A stretch of 64,000 nt of DNA from Devosia sp. Leaf420 (GTDB lineage Bacteria > Pseudomonadota > Alphaproteobacteria > Rhizobiales > Devosiaceae): contig NZ_LMQU01000010.1 in NCBI RefSeq assembly GCF_001425445.1, forward strand, positions 7,501 to 71,500, written 5' to 3'. Position 1 is the first letter of the stretch; every line of letters begins with the position of its first letter. The translations under genes were made by a program, and so were the position numbers. Below the pieces are notes generated by a model, which saw nothing but the letters and a program-made list of their open reading frames with translations, had not been told where the DNA came from and did no database searches. Below, piece after piece: positions 38,460 through 48,182 of the stretch.

Positions 38460-38809
38460 TTGGCCACTGCGGCCGGCACAAACGCGATCCCTCCCTCCCC
38501 CTCCCAGGGGGAGGCCGGGTGGGGGTCTGTCATCCACACCTCAATACGACAATCGCGTGACAAGCGGTATGAGCGCTGCTATAGCCCCGCCCAGCCACTT
38601 TAGCGGTCTGCCAAGACAGCTAATCTGGTCAGGCTCGATAGCGGGGATTCCACCCTCCCTATCGGGCCGACCTAACCTCCCAAAAATAGCAAAAAGCCTT
38701 TGGTCGTCATGAGCGGGCGAACAATGCGTTCGCCTGTCGATGCGCCAATTTCTTGGGTCTCCGACGCTCTGTTGCGCTATGACGGCGCCAGCCTTTCGGA
38801 GACCGCGTC
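38460..38809. other. Gene-free region after ilvD
   Basis: 350 bp. It holds the palindromic repeat at 38494-38525 close behind ilvD (possibly also its terminator-like structure) and then unremarkable sequence that should include the promoter of the Tat-signal VOC gene. No RNA gene or convincing ORF was seen. Confidence 0.6.
38494..38525 (+). repeat. Palindromic repeat after ilvD, related to the prmC insert
   Basis: CCTCCCCCT (38494-38502) pairs perfectly with AGGGGGAGG (38506-38514) across a CCC loop, followed by CCGGGTGGGGGT. The order C-rich arm, G-rich arm, then a CGGGTG(A/G)GGGG tail equals that of the element inside prmC. Confidence 0.7.
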
Positions 38810-39781
38810 ATGAATGTTACCCGTCGCCATATCCTGCGTCTTGCCGGCGCCAGCACCGCCTCGGCCGCTCTCGCCGGTGCCATACGCGCCGAAGGCGGAA
38901 ACTTCTCCATTTTGCCGGATTATCAAGGCATGTTCGCTACATCGACCCCGCTCCATGTACGCGACGTCACGCTAAAAGTGCGCGATCCCGAGACGATGAT
39001 CGGTTTCTATACCGAGATCATTGGTTTAGCTGTGCTCGAACAATCGGGCGCAACCACCCGCCTTGGCGTCGATGGGCTTACCCTTCTCACGCTCGAACAC
39101 AATTCAGAGGGTCAGCCAGAAGGTCCTATGGCAGCGGGCCTCTATCACACCGCCTTCCTCTTGCCCTCGCGCGCCGATCTCGCCTCATGGCTCATCCACA
39201 CCGCCATGGCGCAATATCAGTTCAGCGGCTTTGCCGATCACCGTGTCAGCGAAGCGGTCTATCTCGACGATCCCGAGGGCAACGGCGTCGAAGTCTATGC
39301 CGATCGCGACCCGGCATTCTGGACTTGGGACGGCACCCGCGTCGTCATGGGCTCCGAGGCGATCGATTTCGATGGCCTCTTAGCACTGACGGACACACAA
39401 AGCGACACTTTTGGCGCCGCCCCATCAGGAACCCGCATCGGCCACATCCACCTGCGCGCCGGCAATATCCCGGCCGCACGTGACTTTTACGGTGTCGCCC
39501 TTGGCCTCGATACCACCAGCGGCCGCGAGGATGCGCTGTTCCTCTCGAGCGGGCGTTACCACCATCACGTCGCGCTCAACACTTGGGAAAGCCTTGGCGC
39601 CGGTCAACGGAATGCTGGGGCCACCGGTCTCGCAGGCTTCACCCTCTCCGCCATGGACGACGCAACGCTGAACGCCGCGCGCGGGCGCCTGGCCGCCGCT
39701 GGTATCGACCTAAAAGAAGAGGCCGGTAGCCTGACGGCAACCGACCCCTGGGGGACCTTGGTGACGATCGCTAAAACTTAG
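38810..39781 (+). CDS. VOC-family protein with Tat-like signal (CatE-type two-domain)
   Basis: 323 residues. The start [21 protein letters not shown] shows a twin-arginine signal (RRHILRLAG, hydrophobic stretch, cleavage about residue 26-28). The mature part has two VOC domains (about 45-165 and 200-320), as in extradiol dioxygenases; metal-ligand candidates are HVRDVTLKV in the first, and HIHLRAG and HHHVALNTW in the second. CatE-like enzymes of this shape are normally cytoplasmic, so Tat export is unusual and would suggest a folded, metal-bearing periplasmic protein. The substrate is unknown. It is convergent with the aldo/keto reductase, overlapping its end by 4 bp. Confidence 0.8.
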   Translation: MNVTRRHILRLAGASTASAALAGAIRAEGGNFSILPDYQGMFATSTPLHVRDVTLKVRDPETMIGFYTEIIGLAVLEQSGATTRLGVDGLTLLTLEHNSEGQPEGPMAAGLYHTAFLLPSRADLASWLIHTAMAQYQFSGFADHRVSEAVYLDDPEGNGVEVYADRDPAFWTWDGTRVVMGSEAIDFDGLLALTDTQSDTFGAAPSGTRIGHIHLRAGNIPAARDFYGVALGLDTTSGREDALFLSSGRYHHHVALNTWESLGAGQRNAGATGLAGFTLSAMDDATLNAARGRLAAAGIDLKEEAGSLTATDPWGTLVTIAKT

Positions 39782-40644
39782 CGCCCGGCGATGGCATCCA
39801 GCGTTGCAAAGTCTTCGTCGCTGAGTTTTAGCGCAGCGGCGGCGACATTGTCTTCGAGGTGCTTGACCTTGCCGGTGCCCGGAATGGGCAGCATGACCGG
39901 CGAGCGCTTCAAGAGCCAGGCGAGCGCGATCTGGCTGCCCGATGCATTGTGCTTCTTGAGAATTTCGCGGGCCTTTTCATGGCCTTCCACGAGTTCGCCG
40001 CCCGCCAGCGGGAACCAGGGAATGAACCCGATCCCGTTCTTTTCGCAATAGTTCAGCACCTCTTCGCTCTGCCGATTGGCAAAGTTGTAGAGGTTCTGCA
40101 CCGTCGTCACCTTGAAGTATTTTTGCGCTTCTTCGATATCGCCGACGCTGACTTCGGAAAGGCCCGCATGGCGGATAATGCCTTCTTTCTGCATGTCGGC
40201 GATCACGCCGAACTGCTCTTCGCGCGGCGTCTTGGGATCGATGCGGTGCAACTGCCAGAGATCGATGCGCTCGACCTTGAGACGACGAAGGCTCAGCAGC
40301 GCGCCCTGACGCAGAAATTCCGGACGGCCGAGCTGCGGCCATTCATTGGGGCCGGTGCGGGTCAGGCCGCTCTTGGTGGCAACGATCGTGCCCTTGGAAT
40401 AGGGCGCCAGCGCCTCCCCGATCAGCTCTTCGCTGATATAGGGGCCATAGCTTTCAGCCGTATCGATGAAATCGATACCGACTTCCGGCAGGCGCTTCAG
40501 CACGCGAATGGCCTCGTCGCGATCTTCGGGCGGACCCCAGATGCCTTTGCCGGTAATGCGCATGGCGCCAAAGCCGAGGCGATTGACCTTCAGGTCACCG
40601 CCGATGGCAAAGCTGCCCGACAGGGAAGCGTCGAGTGTGGTCAT
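39778..40644 (-). CDS. Aldo/keto reductase
   Basis: About 288 residues, start ATG 40644 chosen because GGAG is spaced 8 bp upstream; the GTG at 40653 has no such site. The NADPH-dependent (alpha/beta)8 barrel family shows its catalytic tetrad: Asp and Tyr in [10 protein letters not shown], Lys in [10 protein letters not shown] and His in [10 protein letters not shown]. The C-terminal cofactor region reads [15 protein letters not shown]. It is of the group related to YajO/general stress aldo-keto reductases; the substrate is unknown. The gene stops within the 4-bp overlap with the VOC gene. Confidence 0.92.
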   Translation of the reverse strand: MTTLDASLSGSFAIGGDLKVNRLGFGAMRITGKGIWGPPEDRDEAIRVLKRLPEVGIDFIDTAESYGPYISEELIGEALAPYSKGTIVATKSGLTRTGPNEWPQLGRPEFLRQGALLSLRRLKVERIDLWQLHRIDPKTPREEQFGVIADMQKEGIIRHAGLSEVSVGDIEEAQKYFKVTTVQNLYNFANRQSEEVLNYCEKNGIGFIPWFPLAGGELVEGHEKAREILKKHNASGSQIALAWLLKRSPVMLPIPGTGKVKHLEDNVAAAALKLSDEDFATLDAIAGR

Positions 40645-40712
40645 ATCAGTCACTCCATATGTGGATGCGAAAGGAACTATCGTCGCGCCGGGTTCGATCC
40701 CCGAAAACCGGA

Positions 40713-41072
40713 TCAGCCGGTGGGAATATCGAGCTCGGCGCGCAATTTCTTGGTCAACCCGCTCGCCACCAAAGCGTGGGAACGGGCGATATAGGCACTT
40801 AAATCATCCGCGCCGAGCGGCGCATCCTGGGTGATCGAAACCCATTGCCGCTTGGCGAAATAGGGCGCCTGATCGACACCATCGAGCGCGGTCAAAATAT
40901 CGAAACTGGCCTCGCCGCTCTTGAATACCAGCCGATGCGAGGGAGCGTCCGAAAGGAGGCAAAAGACCTTGCCGCCCACCTTGGCGACCCGTGCCTCCCA
41001 CTGATCGACAAAGCTGACGCCCGGCAGTTGCCCAAGCTCCGCGTCGAACCCAGCGCACGTGAAGAGGCTCAA
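40713..41072 (-). CDS. MmcQ/YjbR-family protein
   Basis: 119 residues in one alpha/beta MmcQ/YjbR (DUF419) domain; the signature [18 protein letters not shown] is followed by [13 protein letters not shown] and [17 protein letters not shown] segments (here [16 protein letters not shown]). The fold is a CyaY-like DNA-binding candidate, but the biological role is not established. It overlaps the DUF1178 gene by 4 bp (ATGA), the last of a minus-strand cluster running from comF. Confidence 0.88.
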   Translation of the reverse strand: MSLFTCAGFDAELGQLPGVSFVDQWEARVAKVGGKVFCLLSDAPSHRLVFKSGEASFDILTALDGVDQAPYFAKRQWVSITQDAPLGADDLSAYIARSHALVASGLTKKLRAELDIPTG

Positions 41073-41494
41073 TTGTGCTCCTCGGGCACATCGGGCAGCG
41101 GCAGGAAATCGACGCCATCCTCGATGAGGGCGGCAATTTCATCCTGCGATGCCTGGCCATAAATGCCGCGGGCTTCAACCTCTTCGAAATGGATTTTTCG
41201 CGCCTCTTCGGCAAAGCGATCGCCGACATAATCGGCTTCATCGACGACCTTCTTGCGGTACTGCCGCAGCAGCTCGCGGAATTTTATGGCTTCCGGCGAA
41301 GAGGACGAGAGCGGCACCCTTTCATGGTCCGTGCGCGCCACCGCCGGCGCCATCAGGGCCTTGTCGACTTCGGCGCCGCCACAGACGGCGCAGGTCACGA
41401 TCCCGCGCGCCTTCTGCTCGTCATAGGCAGAAGCACTCTTGAACCAGGCATCGAAACGATGTCCGCTCGAACACTGAAGGGCGTATTGGATCAC
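41069..41494 (-). CDS. DUF1178 family protein
   Basis: 141 residues. It begins MIQYALQCSSGHRFDAWFKS and has a second Cys pair in VTCAVCGGAEVDKALMAP, as in zinc-ribbon-like DUF1178 proteins of alphaproteobacteria. The remaining part (FRELLRQYRKKVVDEADYVG, EEVEARGIYGQASQDEI) matches family patterns. The function is unknown. It overlaps the YjbR-like gene downstream and follows the nitrilase-type hydrolase by 62 bp. Confidence 0.9.
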   Translation of the reverse strand: MIQYALQCSSGHRFDAWFKSASAYDEQKARGIVTCAVCGGAEVDKALMAPAVARTDHERVPLSSSSPEAIKFRELLRQYRKKVVDEADYVGDRFAEEARKIHFEEVEARGIYGQASQDEIAALIEDGVDFLPLPDVPEEHN

Positions 41495-41556
41495 GGCTGT
41501 TGTCGTCTTTTATGGCGCGAGATCGCGCCGGGTATTTGAGGATATAGGCAGCCCGC

Positions 41557-42384
41557 TCAGCTCTGCAAACCCGGCCGCGCAAACTCTTTTGCATTGGCCA
41601 GCGCCGGAATGCGCTGCCGCGCCTCGACCACCGCGGCCGGATCGATCTCGACCACCAGCACACCGGGCTCGTCGTGATCGAGCTCGGCGACGATCTTCCC
41701 CCAAGGGTCGATCACCAGCGAATGCCCATAGGTGGCACGACCATTCTGGTGCACCCCGCCTTGCGCCGCCGCGATCACATAGGATCCGGTCTCAATGGCT
41801 CGCGCCCGCAACAGCACATGCCAATGCGCCTGCCCCGTCGGCACGGTAAAGGCTGCCGGCACCGCAATTAGCGTTGCCCCGCCATTGGCGAGCGCATTGT
41901 AAAGTTTCGGGAAGCGCATGTCGTAGCAGATGGAAAAGCCGAGCGTGAAATCGCCTAGCGGCGTTACGACGGCTTCCTCGCCTCCCTTATAGGTCGCGCT
42001 TTCGCGATAGGCATTGAGCCCGGCAATATCGGCATCGAACAGGTGGATCTTGTCATAGACCGCCTGCTGGCTGCCATCGGGCGCAAACAGCACCGAGCGA
42101 TTGGCAAAGCGCCCATCTTCCAACGGCACGGGCAACGAACCGATATGGATATGGATGCCCAGTTCCTGCGCCAATTCGCCAACGCGCTCAAGCTGCGGAT
42201 GGTTCTCGAACGGCGCCGCCATGGAACGCAACTGCTCCCGGTTTTCCGGAAAGATCATGGTAACTTCAGGGGTCAGCACATAATCGACGCCCTCGGCCGC
42301 GGCCTGGCGCAGCATGGGTTCGAGCGCTGCAAGGTTGGCGTTCGGATCAAGGCCCGAACGCATCTGGATGGCGGCGATTTTCAT
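41557..42384 (-). CDS. Carbon-nitrogen hydrolase (nitrilase superfamily, Nit1-like)
   Basis: 275 residues with the Glu-Lys-Cys catalytic triad in place: Glu in YVLTPEVTM (~44), Lys in VYDKIHLFDADI (~112), and Cys in SICYDMRFPKLY (~150). The HLFD segment and RFPKLYN match the Nit1/Nit2 branch, whose members deaminate oxidised glutathione or omega-amides. That assignment fits the glutaredoxin gene just upstream, but the substrate is inferred. It lies 21 bp behind grxC on the same strand, so the two probably form one unit. Confidence 0.9.
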   Translation of the reverse strand: MKIAAIQMRSGLDPNANLAALEPMLRQAAAEGVDYVLTPEVTMIFPENREQLRSMAAPFENHPQLERVGELAQELGIHIHIGSLPVPLEDGRFANRSVLFAPDGSQQAVYDKIHLFDADIAGLNAYRESATYKGGEEAVVTPLGDFTLGFSICYDMRFPKLYNALANGGATLIAVPAAFTVPTGQAHWHVLLRARAIETGSYVIAAAQGGVHQNGRATYGHSLVIDPWGKIVAELDHDEPGVLVVEIDPAAVVEARQRIPALANAKEFARPGLQS

Positions 42385-42405
42385 GACGCTGAACCCTGGA
42401 AACGT

Positions 42406-42660
42406 TTACTGCGCGAGCAGCGGATCGAGCCCACCGGCTCGGTCGAGCGCCGCCATATCATCATAGCCGCCGACATGGGTCTCGCCGATGAAAATCTGGG
42501 GCACGGTGCGGCGGCCATTGGCGCGCTGGGTCATCGCGGCGCGCAGATCAGGATCGAGCACGGTGATCTCGGTATAATCGGCACCCTTTTCGTTCAGCAG
42601 CGATTTGGCCGCGTGGCAATAAGGGCAAGTAGGGGTCGTGTAGATTTCTATTTTGGCCAT
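42406..42660 (-). CDS. grxC: Glutaredoxin 3
   Basis: 84 residues. The dithiol active site CPYC (residues 12-15) follows the first strand KIEIYTTPT, and the glutathione-binding TVPQIFIGETHVGGYDD is complete. It reduces disulfides and mixed glutathione disulfides in the cytoplasm. Gene order grxC, nitrilase-type hydrolase, DUF1178 downstream of comF is typical of the Hyphomicrobiales. Confidence 0.95.
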   Translation of the reverse strand: MAKIEIYTTPTCPYCHAAKSLLNEKGADYTEITVLDPDLRAAMTQRANGRRTVPQIFIGETHVGGYDDMAALDRAGGLDPLLAQ

Positions 42661-42690
42661 GGAATGGGGCTCCGTCGCGGGGTTGATCTC

Positions 42691-43488
42691 TTATATGGGG
42701 TCTTCATCTCCCCTGACAACGCGCGCAAAGGTCAGAATATCCACCCCGCTCGCGCCCCCGCGCAAAAGCGCGCGCGTTGCCGCCTTCACCGTCGCGCCTG
42801 TCGTATAGACATCGTCCACCAGCACCACGCGCCGTCCGCGGAGCCTCACAAGCGCATCGGCATGCGCGACGAACGCCCCCTGCACATTCCGCGCGCGCCC
42901 GTCGCCCGAAAGCCCGATTTGCGACCGCGTCTTGCGATGCCGCTTGAGCAAATGCGGATCGACATCGAGCCCCAATTGCCTCCCCAGCGCCTGCGCCAGC
43001 AGCAGCGATTGATTATAGCGCCGGAAGCGCAATCGGCTCGCATGGAGCGGCACGGGCACCAGCAATGGCTTTGCGCTCCAATAATCATGCCCTGCCCCGC
43101 TCATGAGCCGCGCGCAGAACGGCGCCAATTCAGTCCGATCGCCGTATTTGAGGCGCGTCACGAGAGCCTGTGCGATCTCGCCATAGCGCACCGCCGCCCG
43201 CGCCCGAGAAAAGGGCGGCGGATCGGCGAGAGCTTCGGCGCTCACCGCATCGTCACCTAGCGAAACGTCGAAAGGGATACCAAGCACGAGACAGAGTGGT
43301 GCGGTGATGGAGCCGAGCCGCGCAAAACAGGCGCCACAAATTCCCTGCCCATCCGCGATTGGCGCCGCGCAAACGGCGCAGGCGGGCGGATAGAGCTGAT
43401 CAAGCACCATCGTGCCGAGCGCCCGGGCCTGCGCCCAAAGGCTCGCGATCAGATCAGCCCCTTTGACTTCCCGCCGCCCCGTCTCCAT
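42691..43488 (-). CDS. ComF-family phosphoribosyltransferase-like protein
   Basis: 265 residues. An N-terminal four-cysteine zinc finger (CAVCAAPIADGQGICGACF, about 38-56) precedes a type I phosphoribosyltransferase domain with the PRPP loop VVLVDDVYTTGATV (~220). ComF proteins take part in DNA uptake in competent bacteria; many non-competent species keep them with unclear roles. It begins the minus-strand cluster and is divergent from the methyltransferase gene, 56 bp away. Confidence 0.92.
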   Translation of the reverse strand: METGRREVKGADLIASLWAQARALGTMVLDQLYPPACAVCAAPIADGQGICGACFARLGSITAPLCLVLGIPFDVSLGDDAVSAEALADPPPFSRARAAVRYGEIAQALVTRLKYGDRTELAPFCARLMSGAGHDYWSAKPLLVPVPLHASRLRFRRYNQSLLLAQALGRQLGLDVDPHLLKRHRKTRSQIGLSGDGRARNVQGAFVAHADALVRLRGRRVVLVDDVYTTGATVKAATRALLRGGASGVDILTFARVVRGDEDPI

Positions 43489-43544
43489 AACCCCACTATT
43501 GCCCCCTGGCTCGCATCTGGCCAGTTCTTTTGGAGGACATTTTC

Positions 43545-44372
43545 ATGTCCCAGCCACCCAGCATTTTCGACGCCACCGCAATCGGCAACCATCTCCGTCG
43601 TCGCCCCGCCCGCGAAAATTTCGTGCGCGATCTGGTCTTCGACGATCTCGTCGATCGCCTTGGCGCCCATATGCGCGATTTCACCGACGCCATCCTGATC
43701 GCCCCCGATGTCGATCTCCTGCCAAGGCAAGTCGCGACCGGTTCCAGCGTGCTCACCTTCCAGCCGATCGAAGCCTTTGCAGGCCAAGATTTTCCGGACT
43801 TGCCGCCCGGCGAATTCGACCTCGTCGTCTCTCTTCTCCATCTTCAGGCCGTCAATGACGTGCCGGGCCATCTCGCCCGCCTCCGCGCCAAACTCCGCCC
43901 CGATGGGCTTCTCCTCGTCGCCATGATCGGCGGCGAAAGTTTCAGCGAATTGCGCGAAGCCTTCCTCGCCGCCGATGTCGCCACCTTAGGCGGCGCGTCG
44001 GCGCGCGTCGCGCCCATGGTGCAGGTTCGCGATGGCGGCGCCCTCCTCCAGCGCGCCGGCTTTGCTCTCCCCGTCGCCGATGTCGAAACCCACCGCGTCC
44101 GCTATTCGAGCGCCATCGCCCTCATGGCCGAACTCAAGACCCTCGGCGCCTCAAACCCATTGGTCGACCGGCCGAAAAAGTTCGCCACGCGCACGCTCAT
44201 CGCCAAGGCCGCCGAATCCTATCACGAGCGCTCATCCGACCCCGATGGCCGTGTCCGCGCCACGCTTGAAGTGATCTGGCTCGCCGGCTGGGTGCCGCAT
44301 GAAAGCCAGCAAAAGCCGCTGCGCCCCGGCAGCGCCAAGGTCAACCTTGGCGATATTCTGAAGAACGACTAA
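43545..44372 (+). CDS. SAM-dependent methyltransferase (BioC/NDUFAF5-like)
   Basis: 275 residues, ATG 43545 with GGAGG 8 bp upstream. A class I methyltransferase domain: FDLVVSLLHLQAVNDVPGHLARLRAKLRPDGLLLVAMIGGES is the post-core region. The glycine-rich SAM loop in motif I is weak (DAILIAPDVDLLPRQVATG). The sequence resembles the group near human NDUFAF5 (a complex I assembly hydroxylase) in alphaproteobacteria. An assembly role is possible, but the reaction cannot be stated. Divergent from comF. Confidence 0.8.
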   Translation: MSQPPSIFDATAIGNHLRRRPARENFVRDLVFDDLVDRLGAHMRDFTDAILIAPDVDLLPRQVATGSSVLTFQPIEAFAGQDFPDLPPGEFDLVVSLLHLQAVNDVPGHLARLRAKLRPDGLLLVAMIGGESFSELREAFLAADVATLGGASARVAPMVQVRDGGALLQRAGFALPVADVETHRVRYSSAIALMAELKTLGASNPLVDRPKKFATRTLIAKAAESYHERSSDPDGRVRATLEVIWLAGWVPHESQQKPLRPGSAKVNLGDILKND

Positions 44373-44374
44373 GC

Positions 44375-44911
44375 ATGGAACATCTCAAGGGCCACATCGC
44401 CATCATTTCTGGCTCGCCCGGCTCGGGTAAGACAACGACGGCCGAGGCCATCGCGCATCGGCCCGGTATTGCCAAGGTGCATGTCCACTCGGACGATTTC
44501 TGGGGCAATATCAAAAACGGCCACATCCCACCCTGGCTCCCCGAGTCCGATACGCAAAACCGAATGGTCAATCAAATCGCCGCGGATGTGTCTGCTCGCT
44601 ATGCCGAGCACGATTATCTCGTTCTTCTTGATGGCGTCGTCCGCCCCTGGTGGATACCGGCGTTCGAGGCCACCGGTCGTCCAGTGCATTACATTGTTCT
44701 CCGCACCTCCGTGGAAGACGTTGTCGCCCGCTGCCTCGCGCGCGGTGGCGACAGCCTCACCGACCCCGCCGTCGTCACCGACCTTCATGACCAATTCGCC
44801 GATCTCGGTGTCTATGAAAGGCACGTCTTGCCAACCGACGGGCTTAACCCAGCAGGCACCATCGAAGCCGTCATTGCCGGGCTCGAAAGCGGGGATTATC
44901 GTCTGCCCTGA
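44375..44911 (+). CDS. Small P-loop kinase-like ATPase
   Basis: 178 residues starting 2 bp after the methyltransferase stop. Walker A GSPGSGKTTT (residues 13-22) and HVHSDDFWGNI, followed by LVLLDGVVRPWWIP, fit the gluconate/shikimate/zeta-type small-molecule kinases; no lid signature identifies the substrate. The end is short after the segment ARGGDSLTDPAVV. No antitoxin partner is next to it, so a zeta toxin is unlikely. It probably shares a transcript with the methyltransferase. Confidence 0.8.
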   Translation: MEHLKGHIAIISGSPGSGKTTTAEAIAHRPGIAKVHVHSDDFWGNIKNGHIPPWLPESDTQNRMVNQIAADVSARYAEHDYLVLLDGVVRPWWIPAFEATGRPVHYIVLRTSVEDVVARCLARGGDSLTDPAVVTDLHDQFADLGVYERHVLPTDGLNPAGTIEAVIAGLESGDYRLP

Positions 44912-44928
44912 GGTGGTGGGAGGACAAG

Positions 44929-45321
44929 ATGAAAGAATGCAAGGTGATCCGGGGCGGCGCAGGCTTTCACGGCAAGCAGGGCATGGATTATTTTTCCGGC
45001 GTCTCGGCAGAAAGCGCCGGCGCCACCGGCATCTGCATGCATCTTCTGGTCCTGCCGCCCGGTGGCAAGGCCAAGCCGCATTTCCATGAGCATCACGAGA
45101 CCGCCATTTACCAGCTCGAAGGCTCGACCTCGTTCTACCACGGGCCGAACCTCGAATTCCTCGATGAAGTGCTTGAGGGCGACTATGTCTATATTCCCGC
45201 CGGGGTGCCGCATCAGCCGTTTAATCCGACGGGCCAAACCGCTCGAGCGCTGATCGCCCGCACCGATCCCAAAGAACAGGAAAGCGTTATTATCCTGCCT
45301 CAAAGCATGAGCCGGATCTAG
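44929..45321 (+). CDS. Cupin-domain protein
   Basis: 130 residues forming one cupin barrel: motif 1 HFHEHHETAIYQLEG (metal-ligand His and Glu) and motif 2 YIPAGVPHQPFN, with the expected spacing of ~20 residues. It starts 17 bp after the kinase-like gene, probably in the same unit. Such proteins act as isomerases, dioxygenases or metabolite-binding proteins; the role cannot be read from sequence. Confidence 0.88.
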   Translation: MKECKVIRGGAGFHGKQGMDYFSGVSAESAGATGICMHLLVLPPGGKAKPHFHEHHETAIYQLEGSTSFYHGPNLEFLDEVLEGDYVYIPAGVPHQPFNPTGQTARALIARTDPKEQESVIILPQSMSRI

Positions 45322-45500
45322 ACTTCGATAGTCTTTTGAATGGTTTATCGGAAGACGCGCCGTCTCTGACGCCTAAAACTTAGGTTTATGCGCAAACTTA
45401 CCGATTTTTAGCCTTATTTCTTTACATGGGACAAAGGCCCGAAGGGCTCTCCGACAGGAGTTTGTCGTCAGCGTACCGCAGGATGCGGATCAGGAAGCCC

Positions 45501-47504
45501 ATGTCCCTAAAGCACCTCCCTATTCTTCAGAAATTCCTTTTGACCATCGTCGTCATGGCAGCCGTCGCGCTGATCCTCGGTACGGTGAGCTGGCGCGAGA
45601 TCACGAGCCTCCGGGATACGATGCTCAATGTCGGCGCCAAGGAAGAGGCCGCGCGTGAGGCTATGGACCTGCGCATGGACATCATCGCCATCTCGCGCAT
45701 GACCTATCAGCTCGCCATGGAGCCGCAGCGCGTCGAAGATTTCACCGCCGAGCGCACCCGCCGCACCGAGGAAATGCTCGCCCGCTTCCCCGTAATCGAA
45801 GCGGCCGCGGACGCCGAAGAATTGCGTCTCCTGGCCGATGTGAAGCCGGTCATGGCGGCCTATTTCGACAAGATCGGCACGATGCTGACCGTTGCCGCGA
45901 CCGGCGATGACACTCAGATCCGCGCGGCTCTCGCACAGGCCCTGACCGCCCAAAAGACCGTGACCGATACGGTCAAGCTCTACAGCACCTATTCTGGTGA
46001 ACTGATGGCGTCGATGCGCGCCGAAGCGGAGTCCAGCTCCAACCGCGCCTTGATCATCGTGATCAGCACCGCAGCGATCGGTATCATCCTTGGCCTCGTC
46101 CTTTCCATTTTGATCGGCCGCCGCGCCATCGTCGCGCCAGTTCGCGCCCTGACGGAAAAAATGGGTCTCTTGGCCGAGGGCCAGCTCGATATCGAAATCG
46201 AAGAAGCCACCCGTCGCGATGAAATCGGCAATATGGGCCGCGCTGTCGAAATCTTCCGCGAAAACGCCCGTCAGATTGCCGCGCTCAGCGCTGAAGAAGC
46301 CGAACGCGCCCGTGGCCTTGCCGATCGTGCCAAGGTCATGGATCGCCTTGCCAATGAAGTTCATGGCGCCGTCGGCGCTGCAGGCCGCGGCGATTTCTCC
46401 CGCCGTGTCTCGGGGGAATTCGGTGATGCGGGCTTCAATGCCATTGCTCAGAGCGTCAATGACCTGATCGATACGGTCGATCGTGGTCTGACCGAGAGCG
46501 GCGAAGTCCTTTCCGCGCTAGCGCAGGCCGACCTCGCCCCGCGTGTCGAAGGCCAATATGAAGGCGCCTTCGCCAACCTCAAGACCAATACCAATGCCGT
46601 GGCCGATCGCCTCGCCGAAATCGTCAGCCGCCTGCGCAACACCTCGCGCATGCTCAAGACGGCAACGGGCGAAATTCTCTCCGGCGCCAATGACCTTGCC
46701 GAGCGCACCACACGCCAGGCCGCGACCATCGAGGAAACCTCGGCGGCCATGGAACAATTGGCATCAACCGTGCAGCAAAATGCCGAGCACGCCAATGATG
46801 CGAGCCGTGCTTCTGGTGCTCTCACCCAGGCCGCTGAAGAAGGCGGCGTCGTCATGGCCGAAACCACGGCCGCGATGGAACGCATTTCCGGCTCCTCGGC
46901 CAGCATCTCCAACATCATCGGCATGATCGACGACATCGCCTTCCAGACCAATCTCCTCGCGCTCAATGCGTCGGTGGAGGCGGCTCGTGCCGGTGAAGCC
47001 GGCAAGGGTTTTGCCGTCGTCGCCGTCGAAGTGCGTCGCCTTGCCCAGTCGACCGCGGAAGCCTCACGCGACGTCAAGCAATTGGTCGAGCAGAGCGCGC
47101 GCGAAGTCGCCGGAGGTTCGCAACTCGTCGTCGATGCGGCAAAAAAGCTCGATCTCATGCTCGACATGGCCCGCACCAGCAATGGCCTGATGGAAGGCAT
47201 TGCCCGCGACAGCCGCGAACAGGCTTCGGCCATCGACGAAGTCGCCGTCGCCGTGCGCCAGATGGACGAAATGACCCAGCATAATGCGGCGCTCGTCGAA
47301 GAAACCAATGCGGCGATCGAACAGACCGAAGGCCAGGCGACCGAACTCGACCGCATGGTCGACATTTTCAAGCTGGGCCACGAGGCGCCCGCTGCCCGTG
47401 CGCCCGCGCCACGCGCCAAGCCCGCGCCGCAGAAATCCGCCGCCGCTGGCCGTTACCTCTCGCAGGGCAATGCCGCCATCGCTCAAGACTGGAGCGAGTT
47501 CTAA
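45501..47504 (+). CDS. Transmembrane methyl-accepting chemotaxis protein
   Basis: 667 residues from [11 protein letters not shown] (AGGA 6 bp upstream). The first helix (about 10-32) and second (about 180-205) flank a ~150-residue periplasmic helical sensor of the four-helix-bundle type. Two HAMP-like linkers follow (about 205-260 and 280-360), then the signalling domain with the [22 protein letters not shown] tip near residue 480. It ends in QDWSEF, matching the xWxxF tether that CheR and CheB bind. It is a stand-alone gene; a bidirectional terminator follows. Confidence 0.93.
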   Translation: MSLKHLPILQKFLLTIVVMAAVALILGTVSWREITSLRDTMLNVGAKEEAAREAMDLRMDIIAISRMTYQLAMEPQRVEDFTAERTRRTEEMLARFPVIEAAADAEELRLLADVKPVMAAYFDKIGTMLTVAATGDDTQIRAALAQALTAQKTVTDTVKLYSTYSGELMASMRAEAESSSNRALIIVISTAAIGIILGLVLSILIGRRAIVAPVRALTEKMGLLAEGQLDIEIEEATRRDEIGNMGRAVEIFRENARQIAALSAEEAERARGLADRAKVMDRLANEVHGAVGAAGRGDFSRRVSGEFGDAGFNAIAQSVNDLIDTVDRGLTESGEVLSALAQADLAPRVEGQYEGAFANLKTNTNAVADRLAEIVSRLRNTSRMLKTATGEILSGANDLAERTTRQAATIEETSAAMEQLASTVQQNAEHANDASRASGALTQAAEEGGVVMAETTAAMERISGSSASISNIIGMIDDIAFQTNLLALNASVEAARAGEAGKGFAVVAVEVRRLAQSTAEASRDVKQLVEQSAREVAGGSQLVVDAAKKLDLMLDMARTSNGLMEGIARDSREQASAIDEVAVAVRQMDEMTQHNAALVEETNAAIEQTEGQATELDRMVDIFKLGHEAPAARAPAPRAKPAPQKSAAAGRYLSQGNAAIAQDWSEF

Positions 47505-47563
47505 GGCTCTCACGCTCGCCAATCACCCCCTCCCAGCCTCCCAAGCCTCTGTCCATCAGAAAC

Positions 47564-47592
47564 AAAAAGGCCGGCATCACTGCCGGCCTTTT
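47564..47592. terminator. Bidirectional terminator between the chemoreceptor gene and carD
   Basis: GGCCGGCA (47569-47576) pairs with TGCCGGCC (47581-47588), with A5 to the left and T4 to the right, serving both convergent genes. Confidence 0.88.
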
Positions 47593-47615
47593 GCATTTCA
47601 ATTTCGAAAAACCGC

Positions 47616-48182
47616 TTATGCGGCTTCTTCGTCGCTTTCGCTCTCGGCCGCATCGGCCTTGGTGCGCTTCGGGCTCTTGGCGAGCTGCTTTTCGATGAGC
47701 TGCACGGCTTCGGTCAGCGTCAGCTTGTTGACCGAGCTGATTTCGCGGCTCATGCGATCCATGGCCTGTTCGAAGAGCTGGCGTTCGGAATAGCTCTGCT
47801 CTGGCTGGTCGTCGGAGCGATAGAGATCGCGCACGACTTCCGAGATGGCGATCAGATCGCCCGAATTGATCTTTGCTTCGTATTCCTGGGCGCGGCGCGA
47901 CCACATGGTGCGCTTGACGCGAGCACGGCCGGTGACGGTGTGCAGGGCGTTGTTGACTTCGTCTTCCTCGGCAAGCTTGCGCATGCCGACGGACTTGATT
48001 TTGGCAACGGGAACGCGAAGGGTCAGCTTGTCCTGTTCGAAGCTGATGACGAACAGTTCGAGCGTGAGGCCAGCGACCTCCTGCTCTTCGATGTTGACGA
48101 TCAAGCCAACACCGTGGGCCGGATAGACGACATACTCACCCGTCTTGAACCCGAGCCGCTGCTGAGACTTCTTGGCTACCAT
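47616..48182 (-). CDS. carD: CarD-family transcription regulator
   Basis: 188 residues. The N-terminal RNA-polymerase-binding Tudor-like domain reads GEYVVYPAHGVGLIVNIEEQEV. The C-terminal helical domain (RRAQEYEAKINSGDLIAISEVVRDLYRSDDQPEQSYSERQLFEQAMDRM) contacts promoter DNA; the tail is acidic. CarD/CdnL binds the RNA polymerase beta subunit and stabilises open complexes at many promoters, often rRNA. It is one of the clearest lineage markers in the window. fdxA lies 361 bp upstream. Confidence 0.96.
   Translation of the reverse strand: MVAKKSQQRLGFKTGEYVVYPAHGVGLIVNIEEQEVAGLTLELFVISFEQDKLTLRVPVAKIKSVGMRKLAEEDEVNNALHTVTGRARVKRTMWSRRAQEYEAKINSGDLIAISEVVRDLYRSDDQPEQSYSERQLFEQAMDRMSREISSVNKLTLTEAVQLIEKQLAKSPKRTKADAAESESDEEAA

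Noticed and set aside
44375..44911. Zeta-type toxin
   Set aside because: A P-loop kinase start is shared, but no antitoxin gene is adjacent and the gene lies 2 bp after a methyltransferase gene, so a toxin module is unlikely.
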